Shown here piece after piece: positions 49,370 through 60,294 of a stretch of 64,000 nt of DNA. The stretch's first letter is position 1. Each line of letters opens with the position of its first letter. Where the stretch lies: assembly GCA_032164245.1 (NCBI GenBank), contig JAVMKO010000003.1, positions 6,768,651 to 6,832,650 of the forward strand, given 5' to 3'. Made by a program: the position numbers and the translations under genes. Source of the DNA: Sternotherus odoratus. Lineage: Eukaryota > Chordata > Testudines > Kinosternidae. Below the pieces are notes generated by a model that saw only the letters and a list, made by a program, of their open reading frames with translations, made no database searches and was not told the origin of the DNA.

Positions 49370-49377
49370 CTCTAGAT

Positions 49378-49931
49378 TATTGATCCAACTGGAACTGCCC
49401 ACACGTATCTTTGAGTGGAATTTGGACCATGGAACAGGATTTTATACCATAATCAAAATGACATCCCTCTGGACAGTGAACTCCGCTCAGCCTCATATTC
49501 ACGTTAATCACTGAAAATGTTGTGAAACCCAACCGGCCCCTTGCATGTCACAGAATCAAGCGTTGTCCCATAATTAATACAGCAACTGTAGAGCTGTTAA
49601 TTAAATATGTATATCTATGGAGATATACCTATTTCATAAAACTGGAAGGACCTTGAAAGCATCAGAAGCCTCTCCTGCTCACTGTGCTCCACCCATTACT
49701 CTCCCACGTACAAACCACTGATTTCCCCCTTCCTGTGTGCTGAGTAGAGCTAAAATGTTTGGGCCGGATATTGCACCCATTAAAGTCATTGGGAGGTGGG
49801 AGCATGTTGCCCTTGTCTTCACTGGGAGCAGGATTAAGCCCATAGTCCTTGTTCTGGTAAACGTTCCCATGGGTATTAAGTAAGAAATTACAAACCTCTG
49901 GATTAGGGTTTAGGAATGGTTCTTTTTTAAT

Positions 49932-49932
<1 letters not shown>
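49378..49932. other. Unassigned
   Basis: GCACCCATTAAAGTCATTGG at about 49774 is a variant of the palindromic-MITE core. No gene is seen. Confidence 0.4.

Positions 49933-49975
<43 letters not shown>
49933..49975. repeat. (CA)21 microsatellite
   Basis: 43 bases of uninterrupted CA. This is the longest perfect dinucleotide array in the window and likely polymorphic. Confidence 0.97.
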
Positions 49976-49977
<2 letters not shown>

Positions 49978-49994
49978 TCTCTCTGTTCTTTTAT

Positions 49995-50100
49995 GTCCTT
50001 CATTAATTTGACCTCGGGCAAGTCACTTAACTTCTGTGTCTCCATTTCCCCATCTGTAAAAAGAGAACAATACTTACTCACCTTTGTAAAGGTGAGTTTC
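49995..50100 (+). mobile_element. MIR-type SINE
   Basis: GACCTCGGGCAAGTCACTTA, ACTTCTGTGTCTCCATTTCC and CCATCTGTAAAAAGAG follow MIR closely. Confidence 0.8.
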
Positions 50101-50132
50101 CCACTCGGACAACTCTGGTTGAAAAAATGCTA

Positions 50133-51071
50133 GACGGGAACTCCTCACTTAGTGTCGCTGTTAATGTGTTGTTGTTACGTTGCTGATCAATTAGGGAATG
50201 TGCTCGTTTAAAGTTGTGCAATGCTCCCTTCTAAGGTCGTTTGGCTGTCGCCTGCTTTGTCCACTGCTTGCAGGAAGAGCAGCCTGTTGCAGCTAGCTGG
50301 TGGGGGCTTATAACCAGGGTGGACCAGCAGCCTCCCCATCAGCATCCCCTTACAGCTCCCCACTCCCCTAAGTTCCCTGTACAGCAGCTGCCCAGCAGGC
50401 CATCAATTGCTGGCAGTCCCTCCCCCCACTGCCGTGTGCTGCTCCTGCCTTGGAGCTGCTCCCCGAGACGCCTGCTTGCTGTAGGTGTGGAGAAGAAAAG
50501 GGGGGCTAATATCAGTGTCCCCCTCTTCCCTGCTCCTGAACCCCTCTTACCCCATCTTCATAGAGCAATGGGGATACTCAGATGGAGGGAGCTTCTAGGC
50601 AGCAGCTGCAGCTGTGGTCCCATCTCAGCTTGCTGATCTAATTAACAACTCAGTGTACTTCTGACCCCACTCTTCATACTTAAAGGGGAAATGCACATCT
50701 CTCTCCCTCTCACACACAGGGGGTGCCTTGTAGAATGTGAGAGTTAACCCTTGGGGGCTCAGCCAATTGCTAGTCCGCCATTTAGCAGTAAGGCATTCCC
50801 TGGGAAATATCCCACCCGCTAACTTCACTACCCCAACCAAGCTTCACAATCATCACTACTGCGTACCAGTATGAAATTGTTTCTTTACAACTTATACTCT
50901 CTCTGTGTGTATATATATGTAATATAGTCTTTTGTCTGGTGCAAAACACTTTCCTGGAACCTAACACCCTCATTTACATTAATTCTTATAGGGAAATTGG
51001 ATTCACTTAACATCGTTTTGCTTAAAGTCGCATTTTTCAGGAACATAACTACGTTAAGTGAGGAGTTCCTG
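50133..51071 (+). mobile_element. Tigger/pogo-like element, copy 2
   Basis: TA-GACGGGAACTCCTCACTT on the left and ACGTTAAGTGAGGAGTTCCTG-TA on the right. It is collinear with 26096-27394 but lacks its MITE and short-repeat guests. At 939 bp it approximates the unit before later insertions. No transposase is seen. Confidence 0.88.
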
Positions 51072-51075
51072 TATA

Positions 51076-51124
51076 AGGTCTTGTCTACATTATTGCAGTC
51101 AATTTTCCATTGAAGACAAGCCCT
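51076..51124. mobile_element. 49-bp hAT-like remnant, almost only terminal repeats
   Basis: AGGTCTTGTCTACA and TGAAGACAAGCCCT face each other across about 21 bases, abutting the end of Tigger-like copy 2 by four bases. It looks like an extreme internal-deletion derivative of the 15043 family. Confidence 0.6.
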
Positions 51125-52550
51125 AAGAGTTAAATATTATATATTATTATGCTTCAGTTCAATCATGCTCTATTTGTCATCATCTAATTTTTTCCTTTCA
51201 TCTGCAGTGTCTGTCTGTCTGATCAAGGTTTTTAGTAGCATGCCTCGCCCTACAATATCTGACCACTTTATTACAGTTTCCTCTATCTCCTGCTGGATAC
51301 AGCATTTCTGAAACCATTCATTAAAAAAACGAAATTTCTCCTCAAGTGATCAGAGTACCAGGCTCAGCCTGCTGCCGCAAAAGCGAATGTGTGGCTTGGC
51401 CATAATTAATTTACATTATTCAGGAAAATGATGCTGGTTCTGTGGGGATTCGCTTTTGTAATCTCGTAATCACTGGGATAAAGAATTGCGCCCCCGTCCA
51501 TTGTATCCCCCGCTCATTTCAATCATTGCGCGTTATGGTATTTGTTAACAAAGATTCCACGAGGAAAAAGTCTGAAAGGTGACAACCACCGCCGTAGTTC
51601 ACTAATACCATTGACGACAACACCCTCTCCTCCATTATGTGAAAATAAACATTCAGTCACCTACGGCACATGCTGCGTATAGAAAATCGATATAAAAGGC
51701 AGAAATCTGCTCTCGCTTGCACTGGAGTACCTTCCACTGGCTTCAGTGCAGATACTCTAGGCCCGGGGACCAATGTTTATGGTTTATGTAATGTTTATGT
51801 AATGTTTATGTAAATGGAAACAGAATCCAGCCCCAAATTTTTAACATGGAAATACAAATCCTTCATCGTTTGCTTATATCTGGGGTTAGGAAGAAGATTA
51901 ACGTTGTCCTTGGTAGATAATGGAACCAATTTCCATTTCAAAAAAAATCTGCAGCTGTAAATTCCTGCCTTTGATATTTCTCTGATTCAAGGTGCGCACG
52001 ACTCCTCAAGCAACATTAAATTAGAGCCTCCTGCAAAATTTAGCCTATTGAACCTGCTATAAAACCTGTGTAGAGGAGCGGGACACATGCTTGCCAAGTG
52101 GGCTGGGCTAAGGAGTGACATTTAAATAAAAATGCATCCTCATAAACGCAACCAATGAAGAAGTCATTGGAACGTGACAAACAAATTTGGCCCCAGATCC
52201 AGTAAAGAATTACTGATGTGAGTAACGTCACACACGTGAGCAGTTGTAAAACAGACAGACCCTGGTTGCCGGTGGGCAGGATTGAACTGGGGACTTCTGG
52301 GAGCTTAGTGTATGAGTCTCTACCAAATGAAATAAAAGCCAACTGCCTGTTAGTTAAGGCTGTAGAACAGACTTGTTTTAGCTCTTTCTTTAAGAGGTCT
52401 CGGTACCACTAGATGGACACAACACCATACCCAGAAGGTGTGTGTATTACACAGTCCTATTGGAACTACTTACTTTGCTGGATTGGGGTTGTATTAAGTG
52501 TCACATGCTGGAAATATGCATACGCAATTCCTGACCAATAGCTGTGTGTC
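51125..52550. other. Repeat-poor 5' flank of XKR6
   Basis: About 1.4 kb without recognised repeats apart from TTATGTAATG iterated at 51778-51815. It contains AT-rich homeodomain-type sites (CCATAATTAATTTACATTA at about 51400). No gene is seen. Confidence 0.45.
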
Positions 52551-52629
52551 TATATTTGTCTATACAGAGCTATACAGCTATATTTGTCTATACAGAGCTA
52601 TACAGCTATATTTGTCTATACAGAGTATA
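52551..52629. repeat. 28-bp tandem repeat, 2.8 copies
   Basis: TATATTTGTCTATACAGAGC with TATACAGC repeats at 52551, 52579 and 52607; the first two copies are identical. Confidence 0.95.
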
Positions 52630-53213
52630 GTGGTCAATTTACATAGTCTGATATGGGCCTTTTAAAGAGTATGGGCCTATTCCTGCACAGGAGAAAAACA
52701 TGGGAGTTCCTTGACATTTGGTGTATGTTACATTCCAAAGGCAAAAACCAAATTGCTCTTCAAAAGTATTTCTGTAACGCAGAAGCTCTGTCTAGCGAAG
52801 ATTTAACAGCATCCAAAGAGGGGGTGACTCTGTCAGAGACAGGCAAACCTCCACAAACTCCAGTTTGATTTGGTAGCACAATTATAACAAGGAGCTCCCA
52901 GAATGCCCTGTGGTATATTGTAGCACAAGTATCCTAGGCAGGGAGCAGCAGCCATAAAGTAGCTAATGCTAACTGTCTCAATGTCTCGCCACTCTCTGTG
53001 GCTGAGGCTGCTGTCCAAATCAAGAGATTCTGATACGATATGCCAGTGCAAGAAGCTGGTCACAAACGGGTATTTTATCTCTATTCGAAACAGAAATGTA
53101 TCATCTCCATTGATGCTGAGAAATGGGAAAGGCCTGAATTGGTAGAGAAAATAGCTTTCTAGTGCATGTATAAGGCTAGACTGTGGAGCCTTTCCTCATG
53201 CTAATGAATGCCT
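52630..53213. other. Unassigned
   Basis: Nothing recognised. Confidence 0.4.
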
Positions 53214-53290
53214 AGGCCCAGAGCCTCCAAATGTACTTATGCACTTAACTCCTATTGATTTCAATGGAAGTTAGGAGCCTAAATACCTTA
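53214..53290. mobile_element. Palindromic MITE remnant
   Basis: Arms GCACTTAACTCCTATTGA and TCAATGGAAGTTAGGAGCC surround the CATTGA(T/C)TTCAATGG-type core. Outer arms GTACTTA and TAAATAC extend it. Confidence 0.65.
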
Positions 53291-54433
53291 CATGACTGGT
53301 CCCATTCCGGCCAATTGGTTTGCTCAAGGGAGTAAGTGGTCACTGTCATGAGGCAATCTAAGGCCCCACCAGGACACAAAACCTGATAAAAGCCTAAGAT
53401 TCTGAGATCTATTAAATATAATGCAAATTATTTATCTAATTCAAATTCCTTAATCACATGCATGACTTTAGTCTCACTAGTGGTCCCACTGAAGCCAGTG
53501 GGACTAAGATGTGCTGGGGGGGAGGGGCAACCAGAATTTTGCTAAGGCGGGGGCCCAGGTTAGCTGCCCAGTCACCCCAAGTGTGAGAGGCATTGAGAGC
53601 TGGTGCACAGGACTGGAATGCAACTGAAATTTGGCCCCCCAAATTGGAAGCGGCTTTGCTGCTACGTCACCCAGCCCTGCTCAAGGGCCAACCCCCCTTC
53701 TCTCCCCCGCATTGCACCCCTGCAGGTGGGTGAAAGTTCCCTACCTGCCATAAGTGTTTTGCAGGACCAGGGATCTTGGGTGAGGGCACACTTCTGAATA
53801 CCCAGCTCCTCAAAGACGCTTAGATGTTCTGGGCCCCTGTAATTATCATATAATTGATCGTTGTTCTCTTTTTATTTTCTCCTGAAGCTTCTGATCCTTG
53901 TGTCATGGAACATACAGAGGGCGAATCACGGGCTATAATATGCAGAGTAGAATCACATAGGGACGAATTCTGCCACTCTTCCTTACATGAGAGTACTTTA
54001 CACCACAAACAGTTCCACTGAAGCGGAGTTGGGGTGAAATCCTGGCCCCATTAAAGACATTGGCAAAACTCCCATTGATTTGTGGGGTGTCAGGGTGGGG
54101 ACAAGGTGTCACCCTAGGGGTTATACTCAGTAAGAGCAAGGGAAGGAGAATCATGGTGTGGCTAATGAGACATTTTCAGGTAGGATTCAGGGTCAATAAA
54201 CTCACATGTATTACTCCCTCTGCTCCTTTTTTCAGTACTAGAGTAAACTGGGGGCCAGGCTGTGCATCATTTTCTAAGCAGAACTCATCGATAAAATGTC
54301 CTCAGACCTGTATGTCCCCATGAAACTGGAGTCCAAGTTCTTAGCAAAAATGATGAGTGGTTAGCAGTTTTAAAGACACCCTCTCCTCCCATTTTTCCAT
54401 GTCTGGCTCCAAGCTCCACTGATGCTCACTTTC
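53291..54433. other. Unassigned; two degenerate palindromic cores
   Basis: CCACTGAAGCCAGTGGGAC at about 53487 and CCCATTGATTTGTGGGG at about 54071 resemble the same palindromic-MITE core. No gene is seen. Confidence 0.4.
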
Positions 54434-54557
54434 TAGGGTGACCAGATGTTCCAATTTTATAGGGCTAGTCCCCATTTTGGGGTCTTTTACTTATATGGGC
54501 TCCTATTACCCCGCACCCTCTGTCCCAATTTGTCACACTTGCTGTCTGGTCACCCTC
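54434..54557. mobile_element. hAT MITE (TAGGGTGACCA family), copy 2
   Basis: The ends are TAGGGTGACCAGATG and TGGTCACCCTC. The flanks TCACTTTC (54426-54433) and TCACTTTT (54558-54565) agree at 7 of 8. The same family as 15560-15705. Confidence 0.92.
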
Positions 54558-57254
54558 TCACTTTTCCCATTTTGTTTTGGGCCATTCCTCCACCCTTCGG
54601 AGAGATGCATGTTAAGACGGCTTTGTTCTAATTAGTCACAATTACAGCCTTTTCCAGCATCTTCTGTTGCCATAGTGATTAAAGGGGAAAAAAAAGCTAA
54701 TGTTTGTAAAGACATATGTGTTTAGTATTGTTGGCAGATTTGTAAACTTATTAGTGCCTCCGCACACCATATAATTAAGATCTACTGGTAATTAGTCAAT
54801 AGTTAAAAATAGGGGCTGGCTGGTATTGTGCTGCTTAAAACGCTAAACTAATAATTTGTGTTCCACGCTCAAGCTGCAGTTAGTGTTTTAAGAATTTTAG
54901 GTTACTTTTACTTTAAAAAGATTGGGTCCAAAAACATATTTTAACTAAAGGTTTATATTTATATATATATTTATATATATATAAAGCATGTGGATCGGTG
55001 ACGTCCAACTGAGTGCATGTTTGTCTTGGATAAAAACGGTAAGCTATAAAACTGCAGACTTGACACACTCGCAGACGGGAATGTGAGCTTTTTTCGTTTA
55101 TAGACTTGCATTGAAGTAAACCTGCTCATCAAAGAAAATTGTTCAAAAATCCGCAGGAATGGCAGATGTGCAGCACAATGGGGCAGATGTCTGACGTTTG
55201 GAGAGTCGTGCATGTATTTTCTAAGCATACAGGGATTACCACAGTCTATAGATATAATCCTTTACTAACCTGGAATGTCAAAGACAATACAAAAGCTTTA
55301 ATGCGCTTAGAGCAATCGTTTTGCCAAACCGCCGCATAAGAATAATTTTTTTACATTTTCAATCAACTGCCCGTAATCTATGAAATATGCCCCAAAATAG
55401 AATTTTCAGGTAACTTAAACTGCTGTTTTACAATGTGTTCTGTAGCTGACTGGGGGCTATTGGGGACGTCTTGAAGGGAAGTTTTCATGTGTTGGTCATA
55501 CACAATCTGCAACAATTTAGCACACAGACAGGCATTTGTCTTAAGTAATCCAAGCCTTTGATCAGAGCACAGGGCTTTATTTTGATTTCTTGATGGATCT
55601 GATGAACGCGTGGTGTTCTCAATGGGTGTTTGTCTCTAAAGCTTCCAGATCATTCCTAAATCTTTCCTTATTCCCTGTCTACAGATTTGTCTGGCTGCCC
55701 TAACACAACAATAAAACATGGGAGGGTGAAATTCACCCTAGCGAGGATTCACACAACACCACTTGCTCCATTTAAAGCCCTAGTTGGAGCTTCCGTGGTG
55801 CTGAAGGCCTCAGATGGGTAAACTTCTGCCATAAGAAAAGAGTTAGCCTTACCTTTATTCTTTTGAGGGGGGTGAGGGAGAACTTCTATTTCTAGTTTGA
55901 TACCACAGCAAAGCAGAGAAGGTTAGTGCTGCTAGAAGATGCTGAACATTCTCTCCCAATCCAACAAAACACGGAAGGACATGCTAACTCGAAGCAAGAG
56001 AAGTTTTATTGACTTCAGGGGATAGTCACCTGCTTTACTGGATCAGGTTAGAGTTCAGGACGAGGGAGCAGGGGGGAGACCAGTGTTTCTCAAATTGGGG
56101 GGGTCAAATTTCACTAAGGGGGGAGACCAGATTTCACATTCCATGATGCATTTTTCATGGCCATGAATTTGATAGGGCCCTATTCATGGGTGTTAAGCAC
56201 ATTTATTGGTAAGTCCATGTTCATAAAGTGTTTTGAGAATGGGTACTACATAAATGCTGCCTACAATCAGAGATGAGCAAACCGTTGGATTTCTACTAAT
56301 TCATTTGACGTTGAAAGAGAATTCTGGTTCGACTGTGTTCGACTTTCTGTGAACTTGGGAGTTTTCAAAGCAAACGTTTAGCTCCAATACTTGATTATCC
56401 ACCAAAAGCAAACATCAAATTGTATGTGTTCAGTTGTAACACTTGCTTTTAGTACTTTCCATTTGTTATACAGCCCCATAACATTTTTCACTTCTCTGAT
56501 TGAGCGACTTCATTAACTAACCAACACAGCACAAATTAATAATTGTAAATGTCAACATTTGAAAGGCACTCTCCATTAGTTACATGAGTCATCCAATCAG
56601 GGAACAGAGAAAATACCATGTGACTGTCACTGAACAACACAGCCTAACTGTGTATTTGCACTTCAAACAAAGGAAACCATTTGCTTTAAACCAAAACAAT
56701 TTGCATGAATAATTTCGAATCAGGAATAGTTTCAAGAATTTCACAATTTGTTCAAACAGCTGAGGAGAATAACGGGGGGGAAATCACTGAATTCATTATT
56801 TGAGTGAATTATTCACTCAGTTCTAATGATTAGGTATTGTATCTCTTCCCGACTGCACACAATTTCTGTTGCTCGGGGTTATGTTTATTTTTAGTTGTTA
56901 ATGTCAATACCATTTATGCAATATCACATGTCATTTATAAAGGTAGATATCTGATACAGAGGAAGAAGACAGAAGATTTCTGAGGGGAAAACTGGTACAG
57001 TGGTGTGTATTTTAATTTGCACCATATACATTTGAATATGGAAGGATACTCAAGCAAGGACACAACAAGGAACCTGGTGCCGTATGGATATACAGTCACT
57101 TTCAATAAGCCCAGTCTTGCATCCATTAACATTATTGGAGGCTTTGCCACTGACTGCAATAGGAACAGGAATACAAGTATACAAGGAGAAAGGTGTTCAG
57201 TGGTGCATTATGGGTAGGATTTTATAAGGTGCTCAGTGCTGGTCTAACTCTGTT
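54558..57254. other. Largely repeat-poor 5' flank; hAT-like remnant near 56081
   Basis: 54660-56080 is AT-rich unique-looking sequence with (TA)n at 54957-54984. CCAGTGTTTCTCAAATTGG at about 56081 resembles a hAT end but no partner was found. No gene is seen. Confidence 0.4.
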
Positions 57255-57345
57255 CACATGGACATCAACGACAAAACTCCCATTGACTTCAGTGGGAGTA
57301 GAATTAGGCCAATGTTGGGTGCTTTGAAAATCTAGGTCTGGTACA
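57255..57345. mobile_element. Palindromic MITE remnant
   Basis: ACTCCCATTGACTTCAGTGG-GAGTAG is an almost perfect palindrome, followed by AATTAGGCC and GCTTTGAAAATCTAGG as in related remnants. Confidence 0.6.
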
Positions 57346-57834
57346 GTACATGGGATGTTACATACACTCCATCATCCTGGTTTGGATTCAGCATTGTTGG
57401 GATTGTTGGTTTGTTGTTGTTGTTGTTAAAAAGTGTGACAAACAATTGTGAGTCCTACAACAACAGCAAGAAACCAGTTTCCCTGTGGTTAGAGCTCCCT
57501 GAGAGTGTCAGCATATGGAATCAAAGAGAAGCATAGTGTAAGGGACTGTATATAAGGTGTATCCCCTAGGTAGGTGACTGTATAGGACTGTTCCCTACCA
57601 TGTAACAGACTAATAAAATAGATATGAAAGAGCTTTCATTCCCTTCTGTTGGATCAACCCCGTTGTTTCAAGGTGGTCTATAGATCTGCTTACTGAGTTT
57701 TACCATCCAGTTCATCGTCTCTGGCGACCAGAGCTAGTGTAGTTCAGAACTTTTTCTTATTGTCTGTAGACCTCAGCTATTGGTTAATGGCCTTCTCTTT
57801 GTAAATGTTGTGTTCTTCAGTAGTCACAATCATG
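57346..57834. other. Unassigned; (TTG)n at about 57405-57427
   Basis: No gene is seen. TTGTTGTTGTTGTTG is the only repeat noted. Confidence 0.45.
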
Positions 57835-57845
57835 TCAATATCTCT

Positions 57846-57988
57846 CAGAGTAGTAGCCATGTTAGTATATGTTCCTACTGTATGTTCTGCTTTATGCAGC
57901 TGATGAAGTGGGTTCTAGCCCACGAAAGCTTATGCCCAGATAAATCGGTTAGTCTCTAAGGTGCCACAAGTACTCCTCGTTCTTTCTT
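57846..57988. mobile_element. Family-1 short repeat with forward head and inverted body, exact target duplication
   Basis: GTAGTAGCCATGTTAGTATA is the forward head. From about 57900 TGATGAAGTGGGTTCTAGCC, CACGAAAGCTTATGCCCAG and GTTAGTCTCTAAGGTGCCAC are the reverse complement of the body. TCAATATCTCT occurs exactly at 57835-57845 and 57989-57999. It is one insertion of 143 bp. Confidence 0.95.
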
Positions 57989-57999
57989 TCAATATCTCT

Positions 58000-58928
58000 G
58001 TTACCCAATCATTGCGGCTGGAATGTTAAGCCCGGTTGTATATGGCACGTGAAGCATCCTTGGTGTGTTAGAACATACCAGCCCCTGCAGCCGCTGTGTT
58101 CTATCTCCGCACACCTGGAAATGTTTGCAGCAGGAAAGCAGGGAGTCCCCCAAAGAGGATTCATTCTGAAGCGCATCACGTCAGCTGACCTGTCAGTCTG
58201 CTTGGGATCCATTTGGAACGGACGTGTGCACCACAGACATTCATGTGGCAGAGATTGTTTTCCTTCTTCACTAGAAACGCTGCTTGGAGTGGGGGAATGA
58301 GCTCCCATGTCCCCGATTTGGGATGACAGGCACTTTGGTGGCATTTCAGAGGCTGGAAGAAGACACTAACTAGTCCTGAAGATTGCCTCATAAAGGGTGG
58401 GAAGCAATGCAAACGAGCAGGTACAAATTGGTGCCTTGACGAGATGGGTAAAACGCTGACCCTGTGGCAGAGGAGTAGGAACCCTGCTATATACTGAGTC
58501 AGGCTGATCTAGCTGATGTAGCGAGATCTATGACTCGATGCCATAGCAGAGGGGCTAGCTGGACACTGTGGTAGCAGAGAAACACCCTGCAACCAGCCCA
58601 GAGCTCTGAGTGCAGGGGTCAGCCCTGGAGAGGGGAGAGTGTCAGTCTCTAGTGATTCCTCTAGCTAACTCACGGTGGCCCTGTCAGGCTTCTCTGCTGG
58701 ACTGATGGCCAGTCGGATGCAGAGTGACGTAAAAGGGTGTTAGCAGAGGATGGTGGGGAATCCTCCCGGAGAAGGAGGCTCTCAGCCCTCCACTAGCGAG
58801 GCTGAGGGAAGGGGTGGGTGGGTGACTCTGAGGTACAATGCTCCGGTTACAGCTCTGAGAGGATAATAAACGCTCACATTTTTAGGCTAGAATGAAAAAA
58901 GCAGCGGAACTGGCAGGAAAATAACTCT
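58000..58928. other. Unassigned
   Basis: The 111-codon minus frame at 58009-58344 has no recognised domain. No gene is called. Confidence 0.4.
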
Positions 58929-59052
58929 GGACCACTCGATCAACTCCCAGAATCTCCCCTCTGAAGCCTCTGGCACTGGCCACTGTCGGAAGACAGGATA
59001 CTGGGTCAGATGGACCACTGGGCTGACCCAGGATGGCCGTTCTGATGTACTT
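58929..59052 (+). mobile_element. CR1 LINE 3' end
   Basis: CTGGCACTGGCCACTGTCGG, AAGACAGGATACTGGGTCAG and GCTGACCCAGGATGGCCGTT-CTGATGT are the terminal part of the CR1 3' UTR. Confidence 0.88.
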
Positions 59053-59154
59053 ATCTAAATCCGGCAGCTGTCTGAACTCAACAGCATCCCCCGTTGACTC
59101 CAGTGGGCATTTCAGCCAGCAGGATCCGGCTTGTTGAGACAGGCATGGGCTGGC

Positions 59155-59300
59155 TACAGGACTCTAAGCCAGGAAATCCTGAGTTCTAATTTTGCCTCCA
59201 ACAACGTCCTTCTGTGTGCTTGGCAAGGCACTTCCTCGTGCCTCGCCTAGAAGCAAGAGATAATGATGATCACCTATCCCTCTGGGGCACCGCAAGGCTT
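59155..59300 (+). mobile_element. MIR-type SINE
   Basis: AAGCCAGGAAATCCTGAGTT-CTAATTTTGCC, then CTTGGCAAGGCACTTCC and GTGCCTCGCCTAG, AGAGATAATGATGATCACCT resemble sense MIR. It is diverged. Confidence 0.6.
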
Positions 59301-59304
59301 AATT

Positions 59305-59700
59305 CCTAGGTTTTTAAGGCCAGAAGGGACCATTATGATCCCATCACCCACCTTTTGACACGCGGCCTGTCAGGGAAATCCACGGGCGGGCCGGGACGGT
59401 TTGTTTAGCTGCAGCGTCCTCAGGTTCGGCCAGTTGCAGCTCCCACGGGCTGAGGGTCTCCGTTCCTGGCCAAAGGGCGCTGCGGGAAATGGCGGCCAGC
59501 ACGTCTCTTGGCCCACCCCGCTTCCCACAGCCCCCATTGGCCTGGAACAGCAAACCGCAGCCAGTGGGAGCGGCGATCAGCCTAACCTGCGGATTTCCCT
59601 GATGGGCCACGTGCCAAAGGTTGCCGATCCCTACCCTAGCCTGACTTCCTGCATAACACAGGCCAGAGAACCCCACCCAGCCATTCCTGCCATGGAGGGA
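59305..59700 (-). mobile_element. CR1 LINE 3' end (antisense) split by a hAT element
   Basis: AAGGCCAGAAGGGACCATTA-TGATC on the left and TAGCCTGACTTCCTGCATAA-CACAGGCC, then CCACCCAGCCATTCCTGCC on the right are contiguous in CR1. The hAT element lies between them. Confidence 0.85.
59342..59633. mobile_element. hAT-like element nested in CR1
   Basis: Long inverted ends: ACCTTTTGACACGCGGCC with TGTCAGGGAAATCCACGGG on the left, and the complement of TTTGGCACGTGGCCC with ATCAGGGAAATCCGCAGG on the right (about 45 bp). The interior is GC-rich (CAGTGGGAGCGGCGATC). No clear target duplication. Confidence 0.85.
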
Positions 59701-60107
59701 ATTGTTCTCCCCTACTGGGTAAGTGAGTGGTGAGCCCAGTGACTCCCGGCCGCTGTTTGTAAGGTGCTTTGAAGATGCTATGGAGCTGTCTTGCTAACTG
59801 TTATTGATAAACATCTTCGTGAGAAATTGCAATGTCCACTCGTAGGGGCTAAAACTTCCTTCATGGCGTTTGTTTTATCTCCTGGCTGCGAGGTGGTTTT
59901 GAATGCTAGACGGCTGCCGAGCTGTGCACACAAGTTAGAAAGAAGCGGGTTATTATCTGTAAGTACACAATGTGCTAGGCAGTAACACACACACACAGCC
60001 AGTCCCTGCCCCAAATAAGGTAGACTGGCTAAGAAGAATGCAATAATCTTACACACTGGCTTCATTAAATAAGTGTACATCCTCTGTTTCCAACTACTCC
60101 ATTGTTA
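59701..60107. other. Unassigned
   Basis: Nothing recognised. Confidence 0.4.
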
Positions 60108-60294
60108 GGCCCGGATTCAGCCAAGCCCTTAAGCACGTACTTAACTTTAAGCATGTGCTAAACACTATCCTTACTCAGCAAAGCCTTTGAGTACTTGTTT
60201 AGCTTCAAGCATGTGCTTACCTGCTATGACTTCAATGGGAGATAAGCGGGCTTAAAATTAACCTTGTGCTTAACTGCTTTTCTGAATCCGGGCC
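60108..60294. mobile_element. Palindromic MITE with perfect 13-bp ends
   Basis: GGCCCGGATTCAG at 60108-60120 and CTGAATCCGGGCC at 60282-60294 are exact inverted repeats. Inside, AAGCACGTACTTAACTTTAA, CAAGCATGTGCTTA and TTGACTTCAATGGGA-type sequence make the element palindromic overall. Confidence 0.85.

Noticed and set aside
58009..58344. 111-codon minus-strand frame
   Set aside because: No domain, no splice or promoter context, and length is not exceptional for 64 kb of random frames.
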